64,000 nucleotides of DNA. It comes from Chrysemys picta bellii. Its lineage: Eukaryota; Chordata; Testudines; Emydidae. Each line of letters begins with the position of its first letter. Position 1 is the stretch's first letter. Shown in pieces: positions 54,045 through 64,000 of the stretch. A program made the position numbers and the translations under genes. The stretch lies in assembly GCF_011386835.1 (NCBI RefSeq), contig NC_088800.1:18252572-18316571 (forward strand). Reading direction: 5' to 3'. The notes under the pieces were generated by a model, which worked only from the letters and a program-made list of their open reading frames with translations, ran no database searches and was not told where the DNA came from.

Positions 54045-55335
54045 TCATAACATATATAGCAAATTACCTGTTCAAGGGAAAATATTATTGCTTAAGGTCC
54101 CTCACCAAAAGTTCTTAAGCAAAGTAAGCAGTCATGGGATAAGAGGCAAGGTCTTGTCATGGATCAGTAACTGGTTAAAAGAAAGGGTAGAAATACATGG
54201 TCAGTTTTCACAGTGGAGAGAGGGGGATCCACCAAGGATCTGTACTGGGACCAGTTCAACATAGTCATAAATTATCTAGAAAAAGGGATAGACAGTAAGG
54301 TATCAAGGTTTGCAGATGATACTAAATTACTAAAGACAGTTAAGTCCAACTCTGACTGTGAAGAGTTACAACAGGATTTCACAAAAGTTGGTGACTGGGC
54401 AACAAACTGGCACTTGAATTTCAGTGTTGATGAAAGGCAAAGTAATGCACATTTGAAAACATAATCCCAACTATGTATACAATATGATGGGGTCTGAGTT
54501 AGCTGTTACCACTCAAGAAAGAGATTTTGGAGTCATCATGGATAATTCTCTGAAAACATCTGCTCAATGTGCAGTGGCTGTTAAAAAAGTTAGCAGAATA
54601 TTAGGAACCATTAAGAAAAGGATAGAAAATAAGACATTAAATATCATAATACCATTATATAAATCCATGGTATGCCCACACCTTGAATACTGTGTGCAAT
54701 TCTGGTAACCACATTTCAAGAAAACCCTATTAGAATGGGAAAAAGTAGAAAGAAGGGCAACAAAAATTATTAGGGTTATGCAACAGTTTTCATATGAGGA
54801 GTGATTAAAAAGATTGGGAGTGTTCAGTTTGGAAGAGACTACTAAAGGGGGATATGACAGAGGTCTATAAAATCATGAATGGTGTGGAGAAAGTGCATAA
54901 GAAAGTTATTTACCCCTTCACAAAACACAAGAATGAGGGTTCATCAAGTGAAATTAATAGGCAGCAGGTTTAAAACAAACATAAGTACTTCACACAATGC
55001 AAAGTCAACCTGTGAAACTCATTGCCAGGGGATGTTGTGAAGTCTGAAAATATAACTGGTTTCAAAAAAAGAATTAGATATGTTCATGGAAGATAGGTCC
55101 ATCAATGGCAATTAGCCAAGAGGGTCAGGGATGCGATCGCATGCTCTGGGTTTCTTTAAACCTATTATTGCCAGAATCTGGGACTAGACAACAAGAGGAC
55201 GGATCACTCGATAACTGCCATATCCTGTTCATTTCCTCTGAAGCAACTGGCATTGGCCACTGTCAGAAGACAGGATACTGAGATAGATGGATCATTGGTC
55301 TGACCCAGTATGCCCATTCTTATGTTCTTAAGCTG
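54045..55335 (+). mobile_element. Older CR1-clade LINE relic
   Basis: RT pieces are visible: [66 protein letters not shown]. The 3' end reads ttggtctgacccagtatgcc and ends in ttcttatgttctta. Many stops; more diverged than the copies at 25425 and 42404 and from another CR1 lineage. Confidence 0.8.
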
Positions 55336-55663
55336 TTGACCATTTAGAGCCAGAGAACAAATAGATTTTGTGGGTCAGAAGAATTTCTTTGGCTTTCATC
55401 ATCATGTACAAATAAATCTCTCTATAGCTTTTTTTTAGTTTTAAATTGTGTGACTTTTGGTGGATGGGCTAGAGCCAGATTCAGTGCAGGCAAGAGTTCC
55501 CATCCCTGCTCTGCTAAGGCATCTTAATACTGTCATGCGACACCCCTTGCTGTTCCAGCCCTCTTCCAACCCTAGAGCAGAAAGTCCCAATCATGGGAAA
55601 CAGTGTGGTGAGCAAATATCCACTAAAGAGTAGGGAGCAGTTTCACTGCCTGTCTGTCTAGTA

Positions 55664-56205
55664 CAGGGGTGGGCAAACTTTTTGGCCCGAGGGCCACATC
55701 TGGGTATGGAAATTGTATGGTGGGCCATGAATGCTCACAAAATTGGGGGTAGGGATGGGGGGGGTGAGGGCTGGGGGTGCAGGAAGGTGCTCCGGGCTGG
55801 GACTGAGGGGTTTGGAGGGAGGGAGGGAGGGGGATCAGGGCTGGGGCAGGAAGGGGTTGGGGTGCAGGCTCCAGGCAGCGCTTACCTCAAGCAGTTCCCA
55901 GAAGCAGCGACATTTCCCCCCTCTGGCTTCTATGAGGAGGCGCAGCCAGGCGGCTCTGCGCGCTGCCCTGTCTGCAGGCGCCATCCTTGCTGCCCCCATG
56001 GGCCACGGTTCCCGGCCAATGGGAGCTGCGGGGGAAGCATACAGAGCCCCTTGGCTGCCCCTATGCGTAGGACATGCCGCTGCTTCTGGGAGCTGTGCGG
56101 AGTGGGGCAAGCCCCTGATCCCACTCCCTGGCAGGGACTCACGGGCCGGATTAAAACGTTTGGAGGGCCGGATGCAGCCCCCGGGCAGTAGTTTGCCCAC
56201 CCCTG
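55664..56205. mobile_element. Non-autonomous hAT element (542 bp)
   Basis: Ends CAGGGGTGGGCAAACTTTTT and AGTTTGCCCACCCCTG with a perfect 8-bp duplication gtctagta (55656-55663, 56206-56213). The G-rich left half has short tandem ggagg units. It belongs to the family at 42885. Confidence 0.9.
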
Positions 56206-56213
56206 GTCTAGTA

Positions 56214-57125
56214 GCAGAAAATCCATCTGCAGTGTGGCTGCAGTAACCCAGACTGGCCACAGCTCCACTCAATACAGTTAAAGCAGGGCTGCCCAGGGAA
56301 ACAGGATCCAGGAACCCAGGAGAGGCTGTGAATCAATACACCTTCCAAGGTAACCTCTTCCAGCAGATCTCCTGTGACAGTACCTCTGCTTGTCTTCCCT
56401 GGAAAATCCTCCTTACCTATTATGAACAGCGGTATTGGGGAACAGCAGGACTATAACTAAGTTTACGTGAGGTGAGAGTAGGCAGGCTCCAGTGAGGCTT
56501 TCTTCTTCTCCCCTACCATAATGGTACTCAGCTTTTCTGCATCATGGCCCATTTCATTCTCTTGCATGTGCTCAACAATATGTTGAGCGGCTGCGAGGGA
56601 CAGCAATGAGCTAGTGTTTTACACAGCTTCTTGTGACCTTAGGCAAGTCTTGTCCTCACTGCTGGCAGAGTCTCCATCTCTATTTCTCTTTGCATGTCTT
56701 CCAGCTGGCTTACTGGCTCCCAGTTCCATCCTTTACTGTGCACATTTCACTCATCTTTCAGCCTGTCCCCTATATTCCCTATCACTCCACAAAATGGTGA
56801 CCATTACTATTAATTATTATTTGCCAATACTCAAAAATGTGCTCAGTATTATACACAAGCTCTGAGATGCTTGCAGTTTGTATCGTCAGACAAGACAATT
56901 CAGCCACACCCTGGGTGAGATCAGGAAGGTTCTAGCTAAAAGTAGGGATTTTACATTAATTTATATATGGGTAGGTGGCAGCATTTTACTGATCTGGATT
57001 AGTGTTTGTGGTCTTCATAGAAGACATGAGTTTTCACTTTGGATTTCAAAAAAGAGGGTGGATGCCTGGCACAGTGGGATAGGAAATAAACTCTAGGTGT
57101 AGAGGGGCAGCAGAGATGAATGCAT
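56214..57125 (+). other. Intergenic sequence
   Basis: No feature recognised between the hAT element and the 12-bp-duplication element. Confidence 0.4.
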
Positions 57126-57137
57126 GGAGATAAGAAT

Positions 57138-57371
57138 CAGAGTGGTAGCCGTGTTAGTCTATATAAGCAAAAACAATGAGGAGTCCTTGTGGCACCTTAG
57201 AGACTAATAAATTTATTTGGGCATACGCTTTCGTGGGCTAAAACCCACTTCATCAGATGCATGAAGTGGAACATACAGTAGGGAGATATAAATACACAGC
57301 ATATGAAAAGATGGGAGTTGCCTTATCAAGTAGGGAGTCAGTGCTAACGAGTCAATTCAATTAAGGTGGAA
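57138..57371 (-). mobile_element. Solitary hammerhead-like repeat element (234 bp)
   Basis: Flanked by perfect 12-bp copies GGAGATAAGAAT (57126-57137, 57372-57383). On - strand 57260 down to 57221 reads GCAT, CTGATGA, A, stem II gtggg/cccac around a ttttag loop, GAAAGCG, T, ATGC. The + left edge has tcagagtggtagccgtgtta, the same tail as the element at 50622. Confidence 0.75.
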
Positions 57372-57383
57372 GGAGATAAGAAT

Positions 57384-59387
57384 GAAAGTGAAGAAAGGAG
57401 TGGAGAAGTGGGAATTCCATCCCTTCTCCTGTTATTGGGAACTCCAACTGACTTCTCAACCGCCATCGAACCTACAGCTTCAAACATTCCATCCCATCTC
57501 CAGTTACAGGACCTATTGCTATTGAGCTTTCCCCCTTTCCCATACTGCATTCCTTCTACTATTAAAGGTTCTCCAGCTGTCATTTCCAATGGTCAAAGAA
57601 CCTTCTGCCTCCAACATTCCATCCAGTCTCCTCTCAAAGGAGCCCCCAGATGTGATGTCTAACAGGCAGAGACCATTCAAAGATGTCAACATCCTAGCCT
57701 TTTCTTTAGAGAGGCTTTCAAGGGTCATTCCCACCAGCCACTGAACCTTCTGATTCCAACATACCATCCCTTCCCAAAATATCCTGCCTGCTTGTTCAAC
57801 CACAATAGAGAGAATACCATTCCCTGTATCCCCTGTTATATATGCTCCCACAACTCAATGACTTTGCATATACCCTGTATATTATTGCCTCTTCTTCCAA
57901 CCACTTGTCTCATTCTGACAACAATATTGCCCCTCTGCCAAGCAGTAGCAGATGTCAAGGGTCTTGCAGGTTGACTTCTCAGTGCAGGAGAAATCAATGA
58001 CATAAAATTTGGGTATAGTTCAAGTGTAATTAGCTTTATTTACACTATATGCACTAATCCTGGAACAGAGATACTGGCAATCCTTTTTTTTTTTACACCA
58101 CTGACCATCTCTCAGGGAGCAACTTTGCCTCAAGACTTGGCTCTAATCAGAGACCCAAGCAGAAAGCAATTACTTTCTTGCCACTCACTTAGCAAATTCT
58201 GCCCAGAATCTTGTATACTCCCAAACTAACACAGCCACCCGCATTTCTTCCAAGATTTGAGAACTTGCTTGCACATGAAGAAAACAAACTTTGAAGACTA
58301 TGTGTAACAGTGCCACCTGGCGACATGTGCAATAACAATATTTATTATATAAATAAAGGTAGGTTTACAGTACATTTAACAGTCTAACTAGTAATCAAAA
58401 TATTATATGTGTGCAATGTTGGTGATTTATTGTTGCCATGAGAATTGTGATCTTTCAATTTCTTGTCACTTATGCATTAAATTTGTCATTTTAATGTTGC
58501 AAAATCATATTTGATTAATAAATAGGAACTTTATCACCCAGCAGTGGGAATGCCACCACTTTTGGATGCTACAAAATAACTGTTTGACTTTGCACATCAA
58601 TGCTGCACAATAGCGTGCGTGTGGCGGGAGGGGAGGAAATTATCTCAGTATCTGGCCCTTTGTTGATCATGAAAGCAAGCAGGTGAGAATATGCAGATGA
58701 TAAAAGTAAGCAAAGTGATTCATAAGCTTCCCTACACACCTAACTGCAGACCTATAACTGTCCTGAATTCAACCTTTTCCACTGCTGAAGCTCTTGTGAG
58801 TAGTAAAGCGCTTTCAGCTCTACTGATGAATGACACTATATAAAAGCTAGGTTTATTATTATTATTCCTAACCATGGAACACAATCAACTACAAATACAT
58901 TATTTGCTATGAAGCATTCTCTCTGTTTCGGTAGTGGGAGAAGGATGCTGACTGCTTATCAGAACAATCTGTAATCGTTTTAAAAATATGTGCCAGTTCC
59001 AAAACTCGCATCAGAACAGCAAACATTGACTGAGTACACGCACATAAAATTGAACCCTTGTGGGGAAAGCGAGGAGCTGAGAAGATCCATAAGAGAGGAG
59101 AATGAAATAATTCCAGGAACAAATGGCTGAAAACAATACCCTCTTTCAACAGAAACCTTCTGAGATCTCAGTTACAGAGCTGGCTTGACCTGCCAGTAAA
59201 GTGGAACAAGGCCACTTGGCAGACATCTTTGTGCTTCTGGTAGATCCCCAAGAATTGTGCGTATCTCAGGAATCTGTGAGACATGAGAGCTGAATCCTCT
59301 GCTTCTTCTGTATCATGTGCAAATAGACCTCCTCCTCCCCCATCCCTGATAGGATTCAAAGGAAAGCCCATCATGGGAATGTCCCAC
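57384..59387 (+). other. Intergenic sequence
   Basis: No gene or clear repeat. A T homopolymer at about 58084-58095 and frames without family features are all I see. Confidence 0.4.
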
Positions 59388-60873
59388 TGTGACACTCTGT
59401 AGCTCAGGGGAACACCCTGCACCCCCATGTTCATCCTTATAATATGATTGTGTGGTATCCAATGCAAAGTTTGTCATGTTGGGTGTCTTTGGAAGGCTCA
59501 TGATGTACTGAGCATTGTTGTTATAGTAAGGTTATAGAGATGTTATAGGTTGTAATTTCATGTATATAGTTATGAGGCTGAAAATGTGTCCTCATAACAA
59601 GCCCAGACAAAACTCTCCAGGAACAGAGGGGCAGTTCACACCTGATCAGGGCATGTATGGGACAAACCCAGCCCAGCCTCACAGGAACAAAGGACACTGG
59701 TCTAGGCAGCAACAAAGGATCTGTTGGACTCTCCAGTGAGTCACCCCCCTTCCCTTGGTCAGTTTGGAACTATGATGAGGTAATGCTCACCTGACCCTGA
59801 AGCGGGGGAGCAAAGCCAAGAGGGAAGAAAGAACATGATAAAAGGGAGAGACATTTGCCATGCTCTTCCACCTACATCTACAGACACCACCACCAAGTGA
59901 CTGAAGCGCTGATCAAAAGGGAGAGCCTGGCTGAAGGACAACTAGCCAGCCTGTGGGGAGACGCATCTAAGTTTGTAAGGGCACTAAAAGTGTTAAGATC
60001 AGCTTAGAACACGTTTTGCTTTTATTTCATTTGACCAAATCTGACTTGTGCTTTGACTTACAATCATGTAAAATCTATCTTTTGTGGTTAATAAATTTGT
60101 TTATTCCTGAAGCAGTGCATTTGGTTTGAAGCATGTTAGAGACTCCCCTTGGGATAACAAGCCTGGTACATCAAGCTTGCAGCGTCCAGCAGGCATAACT
60201 GGACACTGCAAGGTGGAAGTTCCCAGGGTTGTGTCTGGGACTGGAGATATTGGCTAGTGTCATTTGCAGAGCCGGCTTTAAGACAATTCGGCCGATTCCC
60301 TGGAATGGGGCCCCGTGCCTAAAAGGGCCCCGCAACGTCCGGGGCTGCCGGCGGAGCGGAAAAAAAAAAAGCCACTTCCTGCTTCACCCCCCTCCCTCCA
60401 GCGCTTGTGCCACCATACAGCTGATCAGCGCAAGCCTGGGAGGGAGGGGTGAGGAGGAGGAATGCGGCATGCTTGGGGAAGAGGCGGGGCCAGGGCGGGG
60501 ATGTGGGGAGAGATCCAATGGGGCAGTAAGAGGGTGGGGCTGAGACGGGGCCAGGGCGGGATTTGGGGAGGGATCCAATGGGGCAGGGAGGGGGCGGAGT
60601 TGGGGCGGGGGGGGCACGAGACAATTCGCGTCCCAGCATGGGGCCCTGCACCTGCTAAAGCCGGCCCTGGTCATTCAGTTGCAGAATCCAAGCAGTAGCT
60701 GGCCAAAAGTGCTCACTCACGTGCTGGGAGCAGCTTACATCCTAGAGGCTGTGCGTGAACAACCCAGGAGTGGGGGGTTCTCACAGCAGAGCAGAGTAAG
60801 GCTGGCTCCCAGAGTCGAAGATTGGAGTGACCTAGTGGATCACCGGTCCAGATAACAGCAGGGTAATGTCAGA
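59388..60873 (+). mobile_element. Probable solo LTR interrupted by a hAT element
   Basis: Starts TGTGACACTCTGTAGCTCAG and ends ...AATGTCAGA; flanks cccac and cctac agree in four of five, consistent with an LTR target duplication. AATAAA lies at about 60089-60094. Without the hAT insertion it is about 1.07 kb. I see no internal retroviral genes, so it is a solo LTR. Assignment to a retrovirus-like or Gypsy family is open. Confidence 0.55.
60267..60669. mobile_element. hAT element (403 bp), CAGRGCCGGCTTTA ends
   Basis: Ends CAGAGCCGGCTTTAAGACA and CTAAAGCCGGCCCTG, flanks gtcatttg and gtcattca (six of eight). Interior holds acaattcg at both sides and a G-rich, tandem-like centre (ggggcggggccagggcgggg). 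Confidence 0.8.
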
Positions 60874-61520
60874 CCTACTCCCAACGGTTTCTTTAACAAG
60901 AAAGGCACCATGGTCAGCCTGTGCTGGCTTAAGCTACTGTGCAAACTTCAGAACCTTGTATCTCAAACACTCTGCCACACTTTGACCTTCTGTAGTGATT
61001 GCTAGTGATCAGCAAAACCATCTCATCCATATGATATAACCCAGTTGAACTTTCTCTGTAGTCTTTTATCTGTAGCTGAGCCATTCCATATACATAATGA
61101 AATCAAATGAAAAGTTGCTCTTGGTCAATTAATACTGTATGTTTCATATAAACACTTTCCTATTTATTAATTTCTGTTGCACTGCCTAGATAGAAACTGA
61201 GTGTACTAAGAAAGCAAAGAACAGAAGAGGGTTTAGTAACGTTTACTTGTACCCCTTTTGGGAAATGTGTTGTGTGCTATTTCTGATTTGTGCAGGGTAA
61301 GTACAATCCCATGACATCACCTTTAAAAATGGCTGTGAGCCACATGCTGATACTGCCAAAGAAAACTGGCCAAGATTTTTGAACCAGGGAGCTGGCACAA
61401 AGATTACAAGGTAAAACAAATGTCTGATCCTCAGTGTTCACATACAGGGAAGCCAAGTTTGACAAAGACAGCTGTGATAACAGTTTTCTTTCTTAGCCCT
61501 GTGGATTGCTGTTGCATATA
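60874..61520 (+). other. Intergenic sequence
   Basis: Nothing recognised. Confidence 0.4.
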
Positions 61521-61524
61521 CCTA

Positions 61525-61860
61525 TGTTTTTTCTCCCTTTCTATGTCTCTCTTCTCCTTTGTTGTCTCCTGTGTATTTGTGATTCATTATTTTCATTCTC
61601 ATTCCTTTCTCCCCTCTTTTTCTTTATCAATTTTCTTTCCTTCTGCGCTTGTCTCAAAGTTATTTTCCCTTCTGTCTCTCCTGCACATCCTTCTCTCTCT
61701 CTCTGCAGTTACCCACCTTGTCTCTGCTTCTCTATCTTCCAGCCCCAGCCGCATTTTTCTCTCCTTTCCCTCCGTCTCTCCTTTCCCCTAGTTCACTGCC
61801 CTATCTTTGCTTTCTCTTCTCCTCCCCCCTCCCATCTCCTTTCTCCTCTCTTCCTGGTGC
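61525..61860 (+). repeat. Polypyrimidine-rich tract
   Basis: Over 300 bases are nearly all C and T on + strand, with (TC)n at about 61693-61706. The open frames here encode only serine/leucine/proline/phenylalanine and are compositional artefacts. Confidence 0.8.
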
Positions 61861-63682
61861 ATAACTGGCAATTTGCATACATTTTACCAGGGAGAATTAT
61901 TTTAATAAGCAGGAGGTCTGGAGGCTGTTAGGGCACCCAGCTGATGGACAGTTCTGCAGGTGCTCTGGTGAATTTTAGGTTATTTTCTTTTTAAAAGGGA
62001 AGAGGGGGAAATAAAAATGCCCATAACCCCTGCCCCAAGTGATGCCCAGATCACCTGTTGATTGAAAAACCATCCCTAGAAAATAAAGGCTGGTCTCCTG
62101 TATAGCCTCATAGCTCTCATTTGCAGCTTCCTTCTTTCTCTCCATGGCTTGTACCATTTCTCCATGGCAACTGACTCCTTTTTCCCCTTTAAATCTGGCT
62201 CTTGACTCCCACAAATGAATTGTCAAATAAGGGCACAGTATTGGTGCCTTCAGTTCCACTGGAATGGTTCTAGTGGGATGGAGTGGGGTAGGGAGGATCC
62301 TCACCCTCTTGATCTTTGGGGGCATACTCCTGTTAAAAGTTGCATTTACAGCCCTACTCTAAGTGTAACTGAGGACCCGTGTGCCATCCAGCTGCACCAC
62401 AGATCAGGAGAAGCACAGAGGTGATGATTTCTCTAGCTGTATTCTCTTGAGTAGAGTGATTGCATTTTCAACATAGATTCCCTGTCCAATGCTACTTCTG
62501 GCCAGTGGCTGCTATGCTATTTCTCCTTGTGTCCTTTCCTGCTTTTGCCTATCACATTGAAATTGCCTCTGCCTTTTCCAGGGTCTTCTGTTCAGTGGAA
62601 TAGTCCATTCTTGTTCTGTCTTAGTTTTGTCCTAATTATAAACCTGCACACAGGATGGTGACATATTATTTTCCTCTGATAAGCACATGCTCCCACAAAG
62701 CCTGCCAAGCCATGAGAGATGATAAATGGTATCAAGCGCCACAAGTAATTTAAGATTGCTGTTGTACTTACAGCAAAACTCCAGCAGATGGCAAAAGGAT
62801 CCAGATTATTTCTCACCTGATACTTCTATGCCAGACTATTGTGCTAATGATATTGAATTAATATAGTTTCTTCCAAACAATTTATTCCATATTCTTACTG
62901 ATATATATCTTTCTAGTTGGGCCTCTTGTAAAGGACATTTTATCAAACTGAATGTGGGGAATGGTAGGTAGGCAGAATATAATTACCCCTTGCCTTCCTG
63001 TCCATTACAGCTGCATTGTGGCGTGCGGCTGAACTAGAGTACAGTGAGCACAGGATGTGTCAGAAACGGCTTCCCATCAGAAATTGACACTGAGAATGTA
63101 CCATTTTTTGTCTCCCAATCAAAACATGCATTCCTTTTTTCATGGGCATAAGGGTAGTAAATTAAGTAAATGTCAGAATTTGCTGTACCTTATCTTTCCA
63201 CATCGCTGATCCAGGGGTTGCAAATCCTGTTGGATGGTAGCTTCAGTGCCAACATTTGAAGCCCTCAGCTGTATTCACTGGATTTTAATTTCAGAAGTGC
63301 ATAATAATTTCTATTTCAATATTTCAAAAATGTACAAAATATTTTAACTAAAATAATTATTAAACTTAAAGTTTTATGTTGTTTGTCACAGGTACATTAA
63401 AATATAAATTTGGTAAACATTAATTTATATTTCAACTGCAGAATTTCAAGAAACTGAAAAAATATTTATCTTAAAATTATTAAACAGTAAATTTGAGTTG
63501 TTCAGTCCCATGTGTATTACGATATACATTTCTATAGCTATCACAACTCTGTACACTTTGTGCAGTTGTACTTTTTCCACTTATTATTTAAGGTGATATT
63601 TTGAGTGTTTCTCTCCAGAAGACAGGACATGTGCCCAATTGCAGGATTCATACACTACCTTAGAAAAGTAGTCAGGTGTCAT
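61861..63682 (+). other. Intergenic sequence
   Basis: No gene or repeat recognised; the part 63300-63500 is very AT-rich. Confidence 0.4.
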
Positions 63683-64000
63683 TGTGATGGGTTTGGACAC
63701 AGAGATCCCCTTGGGACTGTCACCTGACGTGCTGAAATTACCTCTGAGCCTGTTTTCCCTGCCAACTTGGGACTCCAGAACCCTGCCTCGTTGAGCCAGA
63801 CACACTAACCTGCTGCAACACAGACCCAGGTGTGGTCCACGCCCCCAAAGCTGCAGACTTTAACTAAAAACTGCTCAGCAAGTTACCTATCTCCAGCACC
63901 CAGACACCCAGCTCCCAATGGCACCCAAACCCCAAATAAATCCGTTTTACTCTGTATAAAGCTTATACAGGGTAAATTCATAAATTGTCTGCCCTCTATA
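63683..64000 (+). mobile_element. LTR-like repeat running off the right edge
   Basis: Starts TGTGATGGGTTTGGACACAG and has AATAAA at 63935-63940 and a TATAAA at about 63955. I recognise it as a dispersed turtle repeat, but its class is uncertain; the end is outside. Confidence 0.45.

Noticed and set aside
61420..61931. Frames of 123 and 141 codons, seemingly membrane proteins
   Set aside because: They are read from a polypyrimidine tract; only S, L, P and F codons are possible.

Overview
This is a vertebrate chromosomal window, almost certainly from a cryptodiran turtle. The evidence is split genes with GT-AG introns, CR1-clade LINEs, a DIRS-type retrotransposon, abundant hAT miniature elements with 8-bp target duplications, and a tRNA-derived SINE (30644-30841) of the type known from hidden-necked turtles. 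The species is not identified.

Two real genes are present, transcribed towards each other. HDGFL3 runs on the + strand; only its last three coding exons lie inside (5016-5174, 7241-7387, 14817-14822), followed by a 3' UTR to at least about 15975. The exons coding for its PWWP domain lie to the left of the window. TM6SF1 runs on the - strand and is complete: ten coding exons from the ATG at 52114 to the stop at 19813, giving an uninterrupted 370-residue reading frame that matches the family length. Its first exon sits in a CpG-rich promoter (about 51780-52480). The order and tail-to-tail arrangement is the conserved HDGFL3-TM6SF1 pair of amniotes.

Everything else is intronic or intergenic and is heavily colonised. 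From left to right: a decayed DIRS element (1-3100); a hAT element with roughly 600-bp inverted arms and a transposase remnant (3135-4760); MIR, CR1 and hAT relics in the HDGFL3 introns; a cluster of four DNA or DNA-like elements between the two gene ends (16431-19499); CR1s, MITEs and one SINE in the TM6SF1 introns, including a CR1 whose 5' part is inverted at 41755-44640; and, upstream of TM6SF1 (52.5-64 kb), further CR1, hAT and LTR insertions with no recognisable host exon.

The most unusual material is a repeat group at 50622-51596, 50931-51053 (nested) and 57138-57371. Its members carry a hammerhead-ribozyme-like core (CUGAUGA, stem II, GAAA, short palindromic stem III, matching stem I). 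Every member whose ends I could define, plus a possible relative at 32940-33124, is flanked by a 12-bp target duplication. They could be Penelope-like retroelement derivatives, but this is inference, and the core has one extra A compared with the strict hammerhead consensus.
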